This document shows positions 19,945-26,459 of a DNA stretch of 26,459 nt, one piece after another. The notes beneath the pieces were generated by a model. It saw only the letters and a list, made by a program, of their open reading frames with translations, did no database searches and had not been told where the DNA came from. Made by a program: the position numbers and the translations under genes. This DNA is from a virus. Every line of letters begins with the position of its first letter. Positions within the stretch are counted from its first letter, which is position 1. The stretch covers positions 1 through 26,459 of the IMG/VR virus record IMGVR_UViG_3300001846_000199; one strand, written 5' to 3'.

Positions 19945-20699
19945 ACGACGTACCCAAGTAATTCTGTTCTGTGCCCTTCCCACACTCGGTCAACGAGCGG
20001 AGCGCCGGCATAAGTGTTCCCCCCGAAAGAAACAATGGAGGTACTAAACGTATTGTTCGTGTAATCCCACTTACCGACTCTTGATGACGCTGAGTACTGC
20101 CGGTCAGCTGCAGGGCCAAAAGTTCGATATCTGTAAGCGCCATAGCCGTGAGCGTAGGCATACAAATTCAACAAGTCCGTTTGACTAGCAGCTGTGTGCC
20201 ATGTAGCAGCACCACTGCTCGATGCAGTCACGTTGTGGTGTCGCGCATTGCGAACACGAAACGTTGGTTTCTCGGTCGTAAATGTCAGCTGACCAGAAGT
20301 GTTGTAGACATTTAGTCCGTAATTAGATGGGTTCTGATTACTTATCAGTCCATCATTAAACAAGTTACACCGTTGAATGACCGCGTAATCAACAGCTTCT
20401 GTTGCAACAACAATTGACCCGTAAGAACAGTTAGCGTAAAAACGCCGATACCTTGTCCCACTAGATGTTGTGAAATCCGAATACCGGCTAAACAGTCTGT
20501 AGTTCGTGGTCGTAGTCGGGTTATTCGGTTTAGCTACAATCAAAATGTCGTCAGGGTAGCTGTTAGGTATGGTGGCGTAGCTTTGTGTCCATGCATTACT
20601 CGCCGGTACTACACCGGTCGCCAACACCTGATAACCGATTGTCGTTTCATCTATCTGAGTAAACCCAGAATTGTTGTAAGCCTGTATCCCCCACGCCAT
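19941..20699 (-). CDS. Short tail-fibre/tip protein (252 aa)
   Basis: Begins MAWGIQAYNNSGFTQIDETT, the same opening as its neighbour (MAWGMQVFKQDGTIRLDPGD), so the two are paralogous at the N-terminus. The rest is beta-rich, with many Thr, Ser, Asn, Tyr and Gly and little charge, as in phage distal fibre proteins. It overlaps the stop of the previous gene by one base and the start of the chaperone gene by four. The chaperone directly after it supports an assignment as a host-contacting fibre component. The exact position in the virion cannot be told. Confidence 0.72.
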   Translation of the reverse strand: MAWGIQAYNNSGFTQIDETTIGYQVLATGVVPASNAWTQSYATIPNSYPDDILIVAKPNNPTTTTNYRLFSRYSDFTTSSGTRYRRFYANCSYGSIVVATEAVDYAVIQRCNLFNDGLISNQNPSNYGLNVYNTSGQLTFTTEKPTFRVRNARHHNVTASSSGAATWHTAASQTDLLNLYAYAHGYGAYRYRTFGPAADRQYSASSRVGKWDYTNNTFSTSIVSFGGNTYAGAPLVDRVWEGHRTELLGYVV

Positions 20700-21001
20700 T
20701 ATGTATTCAACTTAAATACGTTAACTTGGTAATAAATTGGCGAACCCGTAGACGAGTAGCCGTTAAGTAGCGTCAACGTAACCGTGTTGCTTGTTGATAC
20801 TGCTTTCAAATAATCAGAGACCGGCGTGACATCGATGCCCCAATCTCCATTCGTAATGTCGTATCCACCCCCAACACTTAATGATGTCGAGTTACCTTGA
20901 GCTAATGTCCCGCTGAAATATTTGTAGTGCATTACCTGACGGTCGCCTGGATCTAAACGAATCGTGCCGTCTTGCTTGAAAACTTGCATTCCCCAAGCCA
21001 T
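20699..21001 (-). CDS. Small tail-tip protein, paralogue of the next gene (100 aa)
   Basis: Begins MAWGMQVFKQDGTIRLDPGD; the motif MAWG-x-Q with a later G...D...Q is shared with the 252-residue protein that follows. Beta-rich, with a YDITNGDWGIDVTP element and a short hydrophobic end (YYQVNVFKLNT). Its ATG overlaps the stop of the gpJ-like gene (TGATG), so it is co-translated. Probably a minor tail or fibre component that caps or decorates the tip; inferred from location and paralogy. Confidence 0.65.
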   Translation of the reverse strand: MAWGMQVFKQDGTIRLDPGDRQVMHYKYFSGTLAQGNSTSLSVGGGYDITNGDWGIDVTPVSDYLKAVSTSNTVTLTLLNGYSSTGSPIYYQVNVFKLNT

Positions 21002-22443
21002 CAGAGGTCACCTATCTTTACTCGCAGAGCGCCTGTCGTGTCATAAACTAAAATTTTTGTGCCTTGAATAACCATACGACCGCCAGAAGCGGCACTTGCT
21101 AAGTTGATGGTTGCGCCCGTACCTACAAGGTTTAGCTTATTAACACCGATAGAACCCGCACCTATCCGATCCGCACTAAGGGTGCCAGTCGTTATTTTGT
21201 CTGCGCCTAAATTCCCAATCTTTGCATTGGTGATCGAAGCGTCTTGAATCATTGCCGACTTAAGATAGGTGTCACCGTTATAAATAAAGAACGGAACGTT
21301 ATCGCTAGAGGGCGTGGTTGTACCCAACCCGTCGCCCGTATCTGCTGGGTCGATGACCGCGAACTTATCTGCTCGGACAATGAACGCAGACGTTGGAGTC
21401 GCGCCCGTTGTCGTGCTGCTTAAACCGAAGCCCGCAACGTGACCGTTGCTGTCTATTTTGACTGAGTACTGACCTTGAAGGCCACTTATAGAAGTAGCGT
21501 TCGTACTAATGCTAGTCGTGTGACCATTAACAGTACTACTTACATTACTAATCTGACTTGAAAGCGAAGAGTCTGCGTTAGCGCGCGTTATGGACTCATT
21601 GCTTATAGCAGCTGAATTACTTCCAACAGAAGCTTGCAAATTAGTTATATCGGTTGTCAGTGCAGAGTCTGCGTTAGCGCGCGTTGTGGACTCAGCACTA
21701 AGTTGTGCTGACGTTGCCGCACCATTAGCTGTTGTCTCTACAGCACCCATGCGAGTTAATAAGCTGTCGCCGGTATAGGTCGAATCGTAACCAGTAAAAG
21801 TTTCTAAATCAGGGATTAAGGCTATAGGCTCGGCAAGAGATTGAGCCAACTCACTGGAGGTAATTGCGTTTGCTAAGACATTAAGTTGATAAGCCACATC
21901 AGTAGCTGTCTCCCCTAATGTGCCGGTCGTGTTGTTGTAGGGCCCAGTTACGGCGCTTGTTGACACGTGTCTAACCCAATAATATCGAGAAGCATCGGAG
22001 CCGACGGGGTCAATGTATGTGAACCCGTTTACTGCACCAATCAGTTGTGCATCGCCAAGGCTGTTCGTGTCGTGTGCCCAAACTTCAGTAAACGCGTAGT
22101 TTGAAAATGTAGCGGCGTCCCAAGTTAGAATGATTATGCTGTAAGCACCATTAGCAGTCAGATTCGTAGGCGCGGGCGGCACAGTTGTATCGGTCTCGGG
22201 GGTGCTTGGGCCAAAATCAGTGCCGTCGCCGGTGTTATTTATATTAAAAGGTATAGATTTAAGGTCTATTGCTAGCCCAGAAGCTAACAACTCACGAAGC
22301 GTTACGGCTCTATCTTTCGGATCACCTTTTCGGCCAAGGCGAATCTCTAAAGCTTCTGCCAGCTTGGCCAAGTAATTTCTTGTTTCAGGCGATACATCTT
22401 TGGGCACCGCCGGAAAACCAGGAACATGAGTCGGCTTAGTCAT
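21001..22443 (-). CDS. gpJ-like tail-tip/host-specificity protein with FN3 and DUF1983-like domains
   Basis: 480 residues. The N-terminal ~85 residues contain a helix (EALEIRLGRKGDPKDRAVTL) and a Pro/Thr linker. A fibronectin type III-like domain follows at about 90-170 (PPAPTNLTANGAYSIIILTW). Next is a coiled coil at about 235-325 with a repeated unit (ESTTRANADSALTTDI and ESITRANADSSLSSQI). The C-terminal region (about 325-435) resembles the DUF1983 domain of lambda gpJ: QYSVKIDSNGHVAGFGL, SAFIVRADKFAVID, and VPFFIYNGDTYLKSAMIQDA followed by ITTGTLSADRI. It is much shorter than gpJ (over 1100 residues), so it represents only the distal part. The likely role is receptor contact at the tail tip. 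Overlaps both neighbours by one to four bases. Confidence 0.82.
   Translation of the reverse strand: MTKPTHVPGFPAVPKDVSPETRNYLAKLAEALEIRLGRKGDPKDRAVTLRELLASGLAIDLKSIPFNINNTGDGTDFGPSTPETDTTVPPAPTNLTANGAYSIIILTWDAATFSNYAFTEVWAHDTNSLGDAQLIGAVNGFTYIDPVGSDASRYYWVRHVSTSAVTGPYNNTTGTLGETATDVAYQLNVLANAITSSELAQSLAEPIALIPDLETFTGYDSTYTGDSLLTRMGAVETTANGAATSAQLSAESTTRANADSALTTDITNLQASVGSNSAAISNESITRANADSSLSSQISNVSSTVNGHTTSISTNATSISGLQGQYSVKIDSNGHVAGFGLSSTTTGATPTSAFIVRADKFAVIDPADTGDGLGTTTPSSDNVPFFIYNGDTYLKSAMIQDASITNAKIGNLGADKITTGTLSADRIGAGSIGVNKLNLVGTGATINLASAASGGRMVIQGTKILVYDTTGALRVKIGDL
21568..21694. repeat. 31-bp direct repeat inside the tail-tip gene
   Basis: Positions 21568-21598 and 21664-21694 match except for one base, 96 bp apart. 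They encode the repeated unit ES(T/I)TRANADS, a 32-residue step in the coiled coil. It reflects internal duplication and a possible site for copy-number change of the fibre stalk. Confidence 0.75.
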
Positions 22444-24218
22444 GACGACTGAATCTCCTCAAGCGTTTGCGCGATGCATACAGAATTTAGATCTGCACTC
22501 TGAACTTCTATTTCCCACTCTTGGCCCACCACAGCAGGCAACCGAAAGACCGGCTGTTTATTACCTTTTACAGATGCTGTAGAAATAGCAGGTACGGTAA
22601 AGTTAAGTGAGAAATCTGAATCAGCTGTTTTGCTGACTACTGCATGGAAAATTAGCGTTCCATCTGCCCACACTTTGACAGTCGCTGGGAAGCCATACTG
22701 GTTAGCATCAATACTCATCCAGCCCATCGATATGGGCTTATCAGTTTTAAAAATCTTGCTTTTGAACGTAGCGTCTAGGGTCTGGGCTGCTACTTCGCCA
22801 TCACCTACAGCTTCGAATTCTTGAATGCGCGTGTCGCAAAGCGTGTACAGCTGGTTGTCTTTAGGATCTGTATACCCACCGACTACTGCTCCCCCGTTAG
22901 AGTTGTTGGAGTTATCAATTAAAATCAGAGCCGTTTCGTCTGAACGGGGGTCATAAACAAAACCACCTTGAGAATGAAACGCGACATACATTCCTTCATG
23001 TCTAAAAGCTTTGTAATCTTTCGGACGATAATCACCCGTAGCATCTCGCCATTGTGCAGGCTTAATAAGCCCATCGGTTAAGAGCTTTCCTTGCCCTCCT
23101 TCAACAGCACATAGACCATCTGCCCCCGCATAAATAACGTACTGACCCATGTCCACTACACTGTGTTCGTTAAGACATGCTTGCGCCAGATCTATGCGGG
23201 TCGCGGTCATTGCACTGGGGTCAGTACCAGAGATGAAATAAGGCTGGCCGTCTGTAAGAGCAGTAACACCACCACTAGTAGAGGCTATAGCGACAATGTC
23301 GTCCTCAGTTGTAATGCGATAAGCAATCGGCCAAGCATGTGGAAGAAACGCCTCGCTTAAACAGAACCGCTTGCCAGTAAAACCAGCCATTACACCTTGG
23401 GCCAGCGGTATCAAACCCTTCAAAGGGCCATCAGGATATAGAGAAGAGTCATCGTCTGGCGGCCCTATCCAGCCTGCACTAGGGATAACTTCCCCGAGCT
23501 CGTCTGCATTTTTAGTATCTGTGTAGCTGGTCGTAGAAATGGGACGTTCATTTACAAACTGAAATGCTGCGCTAGTGGAGCCTGAGTTAGATCTATATAT
23601 GCGTATTACTGCCCCATTACCTAGATTGTGGTTACTGCCAACGTTTAGTGCAGGTATAGATAAAGTTGCAGTCTGGCTGTCGTCCATTGAAACAATACCA
23701 GATGGCGCGCTTGGAGGGCCTTCGCGCCCATCAACAGTGACGTACGTAAACACGTACGAAACATCATTCGGGGTTAGTGTGTCATCTGGAAGACCATTAA
23801 CCGTTACAGTAGCGAATGTATGCGGAGCAGGTACTCCCAGCCTGTATGAATTAGCTGGATAACCCGTGGCGGCACCAGAAATAATTGTTGATTGCCACCC
23901 TATGCGTGGGTAGTTTTGCCCCGTCCAATACAGGCGGTTCGTGGTGTCTCCTGGTATTGGGCCTTTTGCAACCGATATGTCGGTCTGATCCCACTGCAAC
24001 CAAACACTCGTACCGTCCTGTTTGTAGTACAAGTAGATTGAGCGCCGAGCAGATGATGCAACGCTTCCCGCGCTTGTAGGCGGGTGAGGTGGTCGGCCTC
24101 GAAGGTTTCCAGTGTCCAGCTTTGCATTCTTTACTAACTGACCGAACTGTTCCGCCAGCAATCGAGGACTTATTGCGGGGGCCATGCCGCCGAATCTGTC
24201 TAATTTAAAGTAAGTCAT
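22440..24218 (-). CDS. Large phage structural (tail/hub) protein (592 aa)
   Basis: The ATG follows GAGG by five bases; ATGA overlaps the gpJ-like gene. It opens with FGGMAPAISPRLLAEQFGQL and NAKLDTGNLRG, which recalls marine phage structural proteins that, to my memory, start with a motif like FGGM.P......A. The remainder is beta-rich and Gly-, Thr- and Pro-rich, with FN3-like YVFTYVTVDGREGPPSAPS and repeated blade-like strands (VVDMGQYVIYAGADGLCAVE). A beta-propeller hub like podovirus P22 gp10-type tail proteins is one possibility. I cannot tell podovirus from siphovirus here. The gene starts just behind palindromic site 7 and heads the tail operon that ends at the HNH-like gene. Confidence 0.62.
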   Translation of the reverse strand: MTYFKLDRFGGMAPAISPRLLAEQFGQLVKNAKLDTGNLRGRPPHPPTSAGSVASSARRSIYLYYKQDGTSVWLQWDQTDISVAKGPIPGDTTNRLYWTGQNYPRIGWQSTIISGAATGYPANSYRLGVPAPHTFATVTVNGLPDDTLTPNDVSYVFTYVTVDGREGPPSAPSGIVSMDDSQTATLSIPALNVGSNHNLGNGAVIRIYRSNSGSTSAAFQFVNERPISTTSYTDTKNADELGEVIPSAGWIGPPDDDSSLYPDGPLKGLIPLAQGVMAGFTGKRFCLSEAFLPHAWPIAYRITTEDDIVAIASTSGGVTALTDGQPYFISGTDPSAMTATRIDLAQACLNEHSVVDMGQYVIYAGADGLCAVEGGQGKLLTDGLIKPAQWRDATGDYRPKDYKAFRHEGMYVAFHSQGGFVYDPRSDETALILIDNSNNSNGGAVVGGYTDPKDNQLYTLCDTRIQEFEAVGDGEVAAQTLDATFKSKIFKTDKPISMGWMSIDANQYGFPATVKVWADGTLIFHAVVSKTADSDFSLNFTVPAISTASVKGNKQPVFRLPAVVGQEWEIEVQSADLNSVCIAQTLEEIQSS

Positions 24219-24231
24219 AGTACCTCTATTT

Positions 24232-24248
24232 TATTAGCTGGACTAATA
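24232..24248 (-). promoter_or_regulatory. Palindromic operator-like site, copy 7, ahead of the tail operon
   Basis: TATTAGTCCAGCTAATA on the - strand, between the glycosyltransferase stop and the structural gene start (14 bases away). A TTGCAG lies upstream with possible -10 boxes TAATAA or TAAAAT, but a start there would leave almost no leader, so the promoter call is weak. It is the only standard copy on the - arm. Confidence 0.62.
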
Positions 24249-24263
24249 CACTGCAATAAATGT

Positions 24264-25268
24264 TTACCAGGTAATGTGCTTAGCTGGATACGCAACTAGC
24301 TTACAGACATCTGGTCGATAACTTTCTGGCCACTCGACAGTGATTTCAGGAAGGTCATCCTCGTGCATCATATCCATCGCTTCGAGCTCGTCATACTTTT
24401 CTGTAAGTTCAGTTAACCACTTCACATATCCCCAATCACGGTCATATGCCCACTGAACAACGCCATCTAACCTAGTGTCATAGACATAGGTTGGGTAGGT
24501 CTCTCGATGCTTAACCACTTTAAGCTGACCGTGCATGTGCGCGTCTTTCAACTCTAGAAAGCGCACTGTGTCTTCACCTACCAATAAACCAACCTGAAAC
24601 TTGCCCTGCGCAGCGGCGGCTCTGGAAAACAAAGTAATCCTTAGATGGTGTTCCCACTTATCAATGTACTTCTGACAATGTATAGCCCATCGCTGATGCA
24701 CATCCGCTAATGCTTTTGATTCATCATCAGTCTGTGGGATTAAAGTCCCATCTATCGCGCTTTGCCACCATGCCCAATCCTGTCGAAAGACTCGCTTCGC
24801 ATGACCTTGAATCAAAGTAGGGTCAGTTGGGTCAGCAGTGGTAAACATTGGGTCTTGTAGAAAATCATGACCGCGTAACACGGGGTCATAACCGCGCTCT
24901 TTATATATGCCTAACTGGTCATACAAACATATGACATCAGGTGCATCTGACCGTTCGACTATTTGTTTATATGTCCAAACACCGTGTGGTGTTACAAAAT
25001 CATCGCCATCAATCATGACCATAAACTCATGGTCAGATGCTAAGAACAACTCTAAAACAGAGTTCTTACCAGTAGACGCTGTACCGTCACTAGTAGTGAT
25101 ATAGTGCTCGATGTTTTCCTCAACACACCATGCTTTTGCTTCGTTAACGTAGTCCTCGTCTTCACTATTAAAGACCATGATCAGGTCTTCTTTAGGCACG
25201 GTTTGTAAATGCCGCTTAGTAGCCGGCATGCTTTTCGAGCACAGCGCGTAAAACTTGATCAAAGCCAT
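24264..25268 (-). CDS. Glycosyltransferase family 2-like protein
   Basis: Start at 25268 with GAGGG about eight bases upstream; an in-frame start at 25298 would overlap the previous gene by 28 bases without a ribosome-binding site. The 334-residue product begins MALIKFYALCSKSMPATKRH, a GT-A nucleotide-binding-like start. It then has EDLIMVFNSEDEDYVNEAKA, and FMVMIDGDDFVTPHGVW near residues 83-97, the DXD-type metal and sugar-nucleotide site. This layout suits GT2-like enzymes. It lies within the tail genes, between a fibre/chaperone pair and the structural gene. It may glycosylate virion fibres or the host receptor; the acceptor is unknown. Confidence 0.8.
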   Translation of the reverse strand: MALIKFYALCSKSMPATKRHLQTVPKEDLIMVFNSEDEDYVNEAKAWCVEENIEHYITTSDGTASTGKNSVLELFLASDHEFMVMIDGDDFVTPHGVWTYKQIVERSDAPDVICLYDQLGIYKERGYDPVLRGHDFLQDPMFTTADPTDPTLIQGHAKRVFRQDWAWWQSAIDGTLIPQTDDESKALADVHQRWAIHCQKYIDKWEHHLRITLFSRAAAAQGKFQVGLLVGEDTVRFLELKDAHMHGQLKVVKHRETYPTYVYDTRLDGVVQWAYDRDWGYVKWLTELTEKYDELEAMDMMHEDDLPEITVEWPESYRPDVCKLVAYPAKHITW

Positions 25269-25270
25269 GT

Positions 25271-25810
25271 CTAACCCTCTAGTGGTTTGATAGGCCAAGT
25301 TACGTTAACTGGGAAACCTTCTTGTTGTGGTATGTCGCGAAGCGCCTGCCGGTAGTCAATCCACTCTTGTGCTGTACCTCTATCGGCAAGACCGTAGCGG
25401 TCAGTGTCAACCAAGAGCATCATGCGTTTCTGACGGACTGCGGCTGCTTTCTCTTCAACAGATAGAGGCACAACAGTGTACGTATAAGTAATGGTTGTAT
25501 CGTTTTCCGATACAGTTTCTTTAAGCGTTTCAGTTAGCGTGTCGTAATCAGGAGAGGCTTCTCTAACAATGTCCTTTACTTGGCCTTTCGGGTTTTCAAA
25601 CTCTACAGCTTGATCCTTCGTAGCCTCCCAATGTTCCCAATACTCTGAGGCATAAACCGCGTTGTCTTGTGCTAAGCCATGTAACGATTCTTCTGTGTAC
25701 TCAGGGGGTAATGCGTTACCAAAAACGTAATCAGGAAAACCTTCTTTGCGGTACACAATGTGGAACTGCATTGTTAAGGGGTCTGCTTTTGTAATCTCAT
25801 AATTAATCAC
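25271..25810 (-). CDS. Tail fibre assembly chaperone (copy 1)
   Basis: GTG start at 25810 with AGGA about ten bases upstream. The N-terminal half is beta-like (MQFHIVYRKEGFPDYVFGNA), the middle is charged and helical, and the end carries the chaperone signature: RQKRMMLLVDTDRYGLADRG, EWIDYRQALRDIP and VTWPIKP. It shares that ending with the protein at 19498-19944. It follows the truncated fibre gene directly, its likely client, so the phage has two fibre-chaperone pairs. It ends three bases before the glycosyltransferase start. Confidence 0.8.
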   Translation of the reverse strand: MINYEITKADPLTMQFHIVYRKEGFPDYVFGNALPPEYTEESLHGLAQDNAVYASEYWEHWEATKDQAVEFENPKGQVKDIVREASPDYDTLTETLKETVSENDTTITYTYTVVPLSVEEKAAAVRQKRMMLLVDTDRYGLADRGTAQEWIDYRQALRDIPQQEGFPVNVTWPIKPLEG

Positions 25811-25821
25811 TTTGATAATTC

Positions 25822-26459
25822 CTATGAAAATTGGATAAAAGGTCGGTTATAAACGGACAAGCCTGTCATGGCATTCCACCACTCTGTAACTGCTGACCCA
25901 GCATTACTTCCGTGCCCACGGCCATTCTGTGAGTCCCAGTTAATGTTGGATCCAGTTACAAACGTCCACGCGTATGTTGTTGGTGAAGTTCCAGCTATAG
26001 CACCAAAATGAGCCGCGCTAGTTCTATTAAGCGTGCATGTAACTGATCCACCACCAAACGCCTTGGCACCCAAAGTTTTCATTTTTAATGTTGTCCAGCC
26101 GCTGTTGCTTGATGACTTCGTGTAGATTTCTACGTGTATGTCATAGGGATCAAAAGTTGTGCCCTGCCACGGTTTATGTACAACAAGGCCACAAAAATCG
26201 TTGTTGCCGATAAGACGATTAGTTCGGCTAATGGTTCCGTATTGAGAGTGGGTGGCACCGACCATGCTTTCTGGATGCCAATAGCCAGTTCGGTTAGCTT
26301 GCCCATAGCCATAGCGTGTTGGGGTAGCATTACCAGGGCGAAAGCTTCCAGGGTAAATTGTTGCAGAGCGCCCATTGACCCCATGAAATTGATTCATCGA
26401 AATCGTGCCGCTCGTTGGGATCACATCATTAAATTCATCAGCCCCGTAGTAAGCATTCA
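25822..26459 (-). CDS. Tail fibre protein, 5'-truncated by the window end
   Basis: The frame has no stop up to the last base; before the nominal GTG at 26424 it reads NAYYGADEFND, then VIPTSGTISMNQFHG. That is the usual linker of phage fibre proteins (IPTSGTISxxxFhG), so the true start is outside the window. The remaining ~200 residues are beta-rich and full of Gly, Ser, Thr and Asn, with a Trp/Tyr-rich distal part (AWTFVTGSNINWDSQNGRGH), as in receptor-binding tips. The downstream chaperone supports the assignment. Confidence 0.78.
   Translation of the reverse strand, partial: NAYYGADEFNDVIPTSGTISMNQFHGVNGRSATIYPGSFRPGNATPTRYGYGQANRTGYWHPESMVGATHSQYGTISRTNRLIGNNDFCGLVVHKPWQGTTFDPYDIHVEIYTKSSSNSGWTTLKMKTLGAKAFGGGSVTCTLNRTSAAHFGAIAGTSPTTYAWTFVTGSNINWDSQNGRGHGSNAGSAVTEWWNAMTGLSVYNRPFIQFS

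Noticed and set aside
2199-24248. The 17-bp palindromes as CsrA RNA targets
   Set aside because: The loop bases differ (CAG, TAT, TGT and others) and GGA is not consistently present, so a DNA operator fits better.

Overview
The window is part of the genome of a temperate tailed dsDNA phage (Caudoviricetes). The evidence is a family A DNA polymerase, a primase-helicase, a recombination set, an excisionase-like HTH protein, a tyrosine integrase, an attP site and a tail/fibre operon, in tightly packed, overlapping reading frames with no recognisable host gene. The gene families resemble those of marine phages of Gram-negative, probably gammaproteobacterial, hosts. The attP core reads like the 3' end of a tRNA-Ser gene. 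This is an inference; no host sequence is present. Phage genes flank an apparently uninterrupted attP, so the sequence looks like the circular or virion form rather than an integrated prophage.

Layout. Positions 1-17283 are on the + strand. A 5'-truncated unknown gene ends at a strong terminator (about 803-841). Next come small unknown, mostly acidic genes (952-2453), a MoxR-type AAA+ ATPase, an exported Cys-rich mini-protein, a frame-disrupted Nmad5-like gene and a metallopeptidase/VWA protein (2453-5472). The replication block follows (5526-11578): DUF3310 protein, two small genes, Pol A, CsrA-like regulator, primase-helicase and Cas4-like Fe-S nuclease, closed by a second terminator (about 11621-11657). 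A nest of tiny membrane proteins (11717-12372), a GP88-like Cys protein, a Cys-knuckle mini-protein, a SNF2-like helicase, two conserved phage proteins, a PD-(D/E)XK nuclease, an XRE regulator and an excisionase-like protein complete this arm. Positions 17287-26459 are on the - strand. Reading in the direction of transcription these are a truncated tail fibre, a chaperone, a GT2 glycosyltransferase, a structural protein, a gpJ-like tail-tip protein, two short fibre-tip proteins, a second chaperone, a conserved membrane protein, a Lys-rich mini-protein, an HNH-like mini-protein and, beyond attP, the integrase.

How the parts work together. The most notable non-coding signal is a 17-bp palindrome, TATTAGYnnnRCTAATA. 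It recurs seven times, only in the gaps at the start of transcription units on both arms, and in several cases overlaps promoter-like -35/-10 boxes. Variant half-sites lie at a near-consensus promoter before the XRE gene and beside attP. I infer a phage-wide operator set that coordinates replication and tail modules, with the XRE protein as the best candidate ligand. A CsrA-like gene coupled to the polymerase suggests an additional post-transcriptional layer. Because attP lies between the integrase start and the upstream - strand genes, integration would cut the integrase off from any transcription arriving from that side.

Limits: all calls come from reading the sequence; no searches were run. 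Functions of the small genes are mostly unknown.
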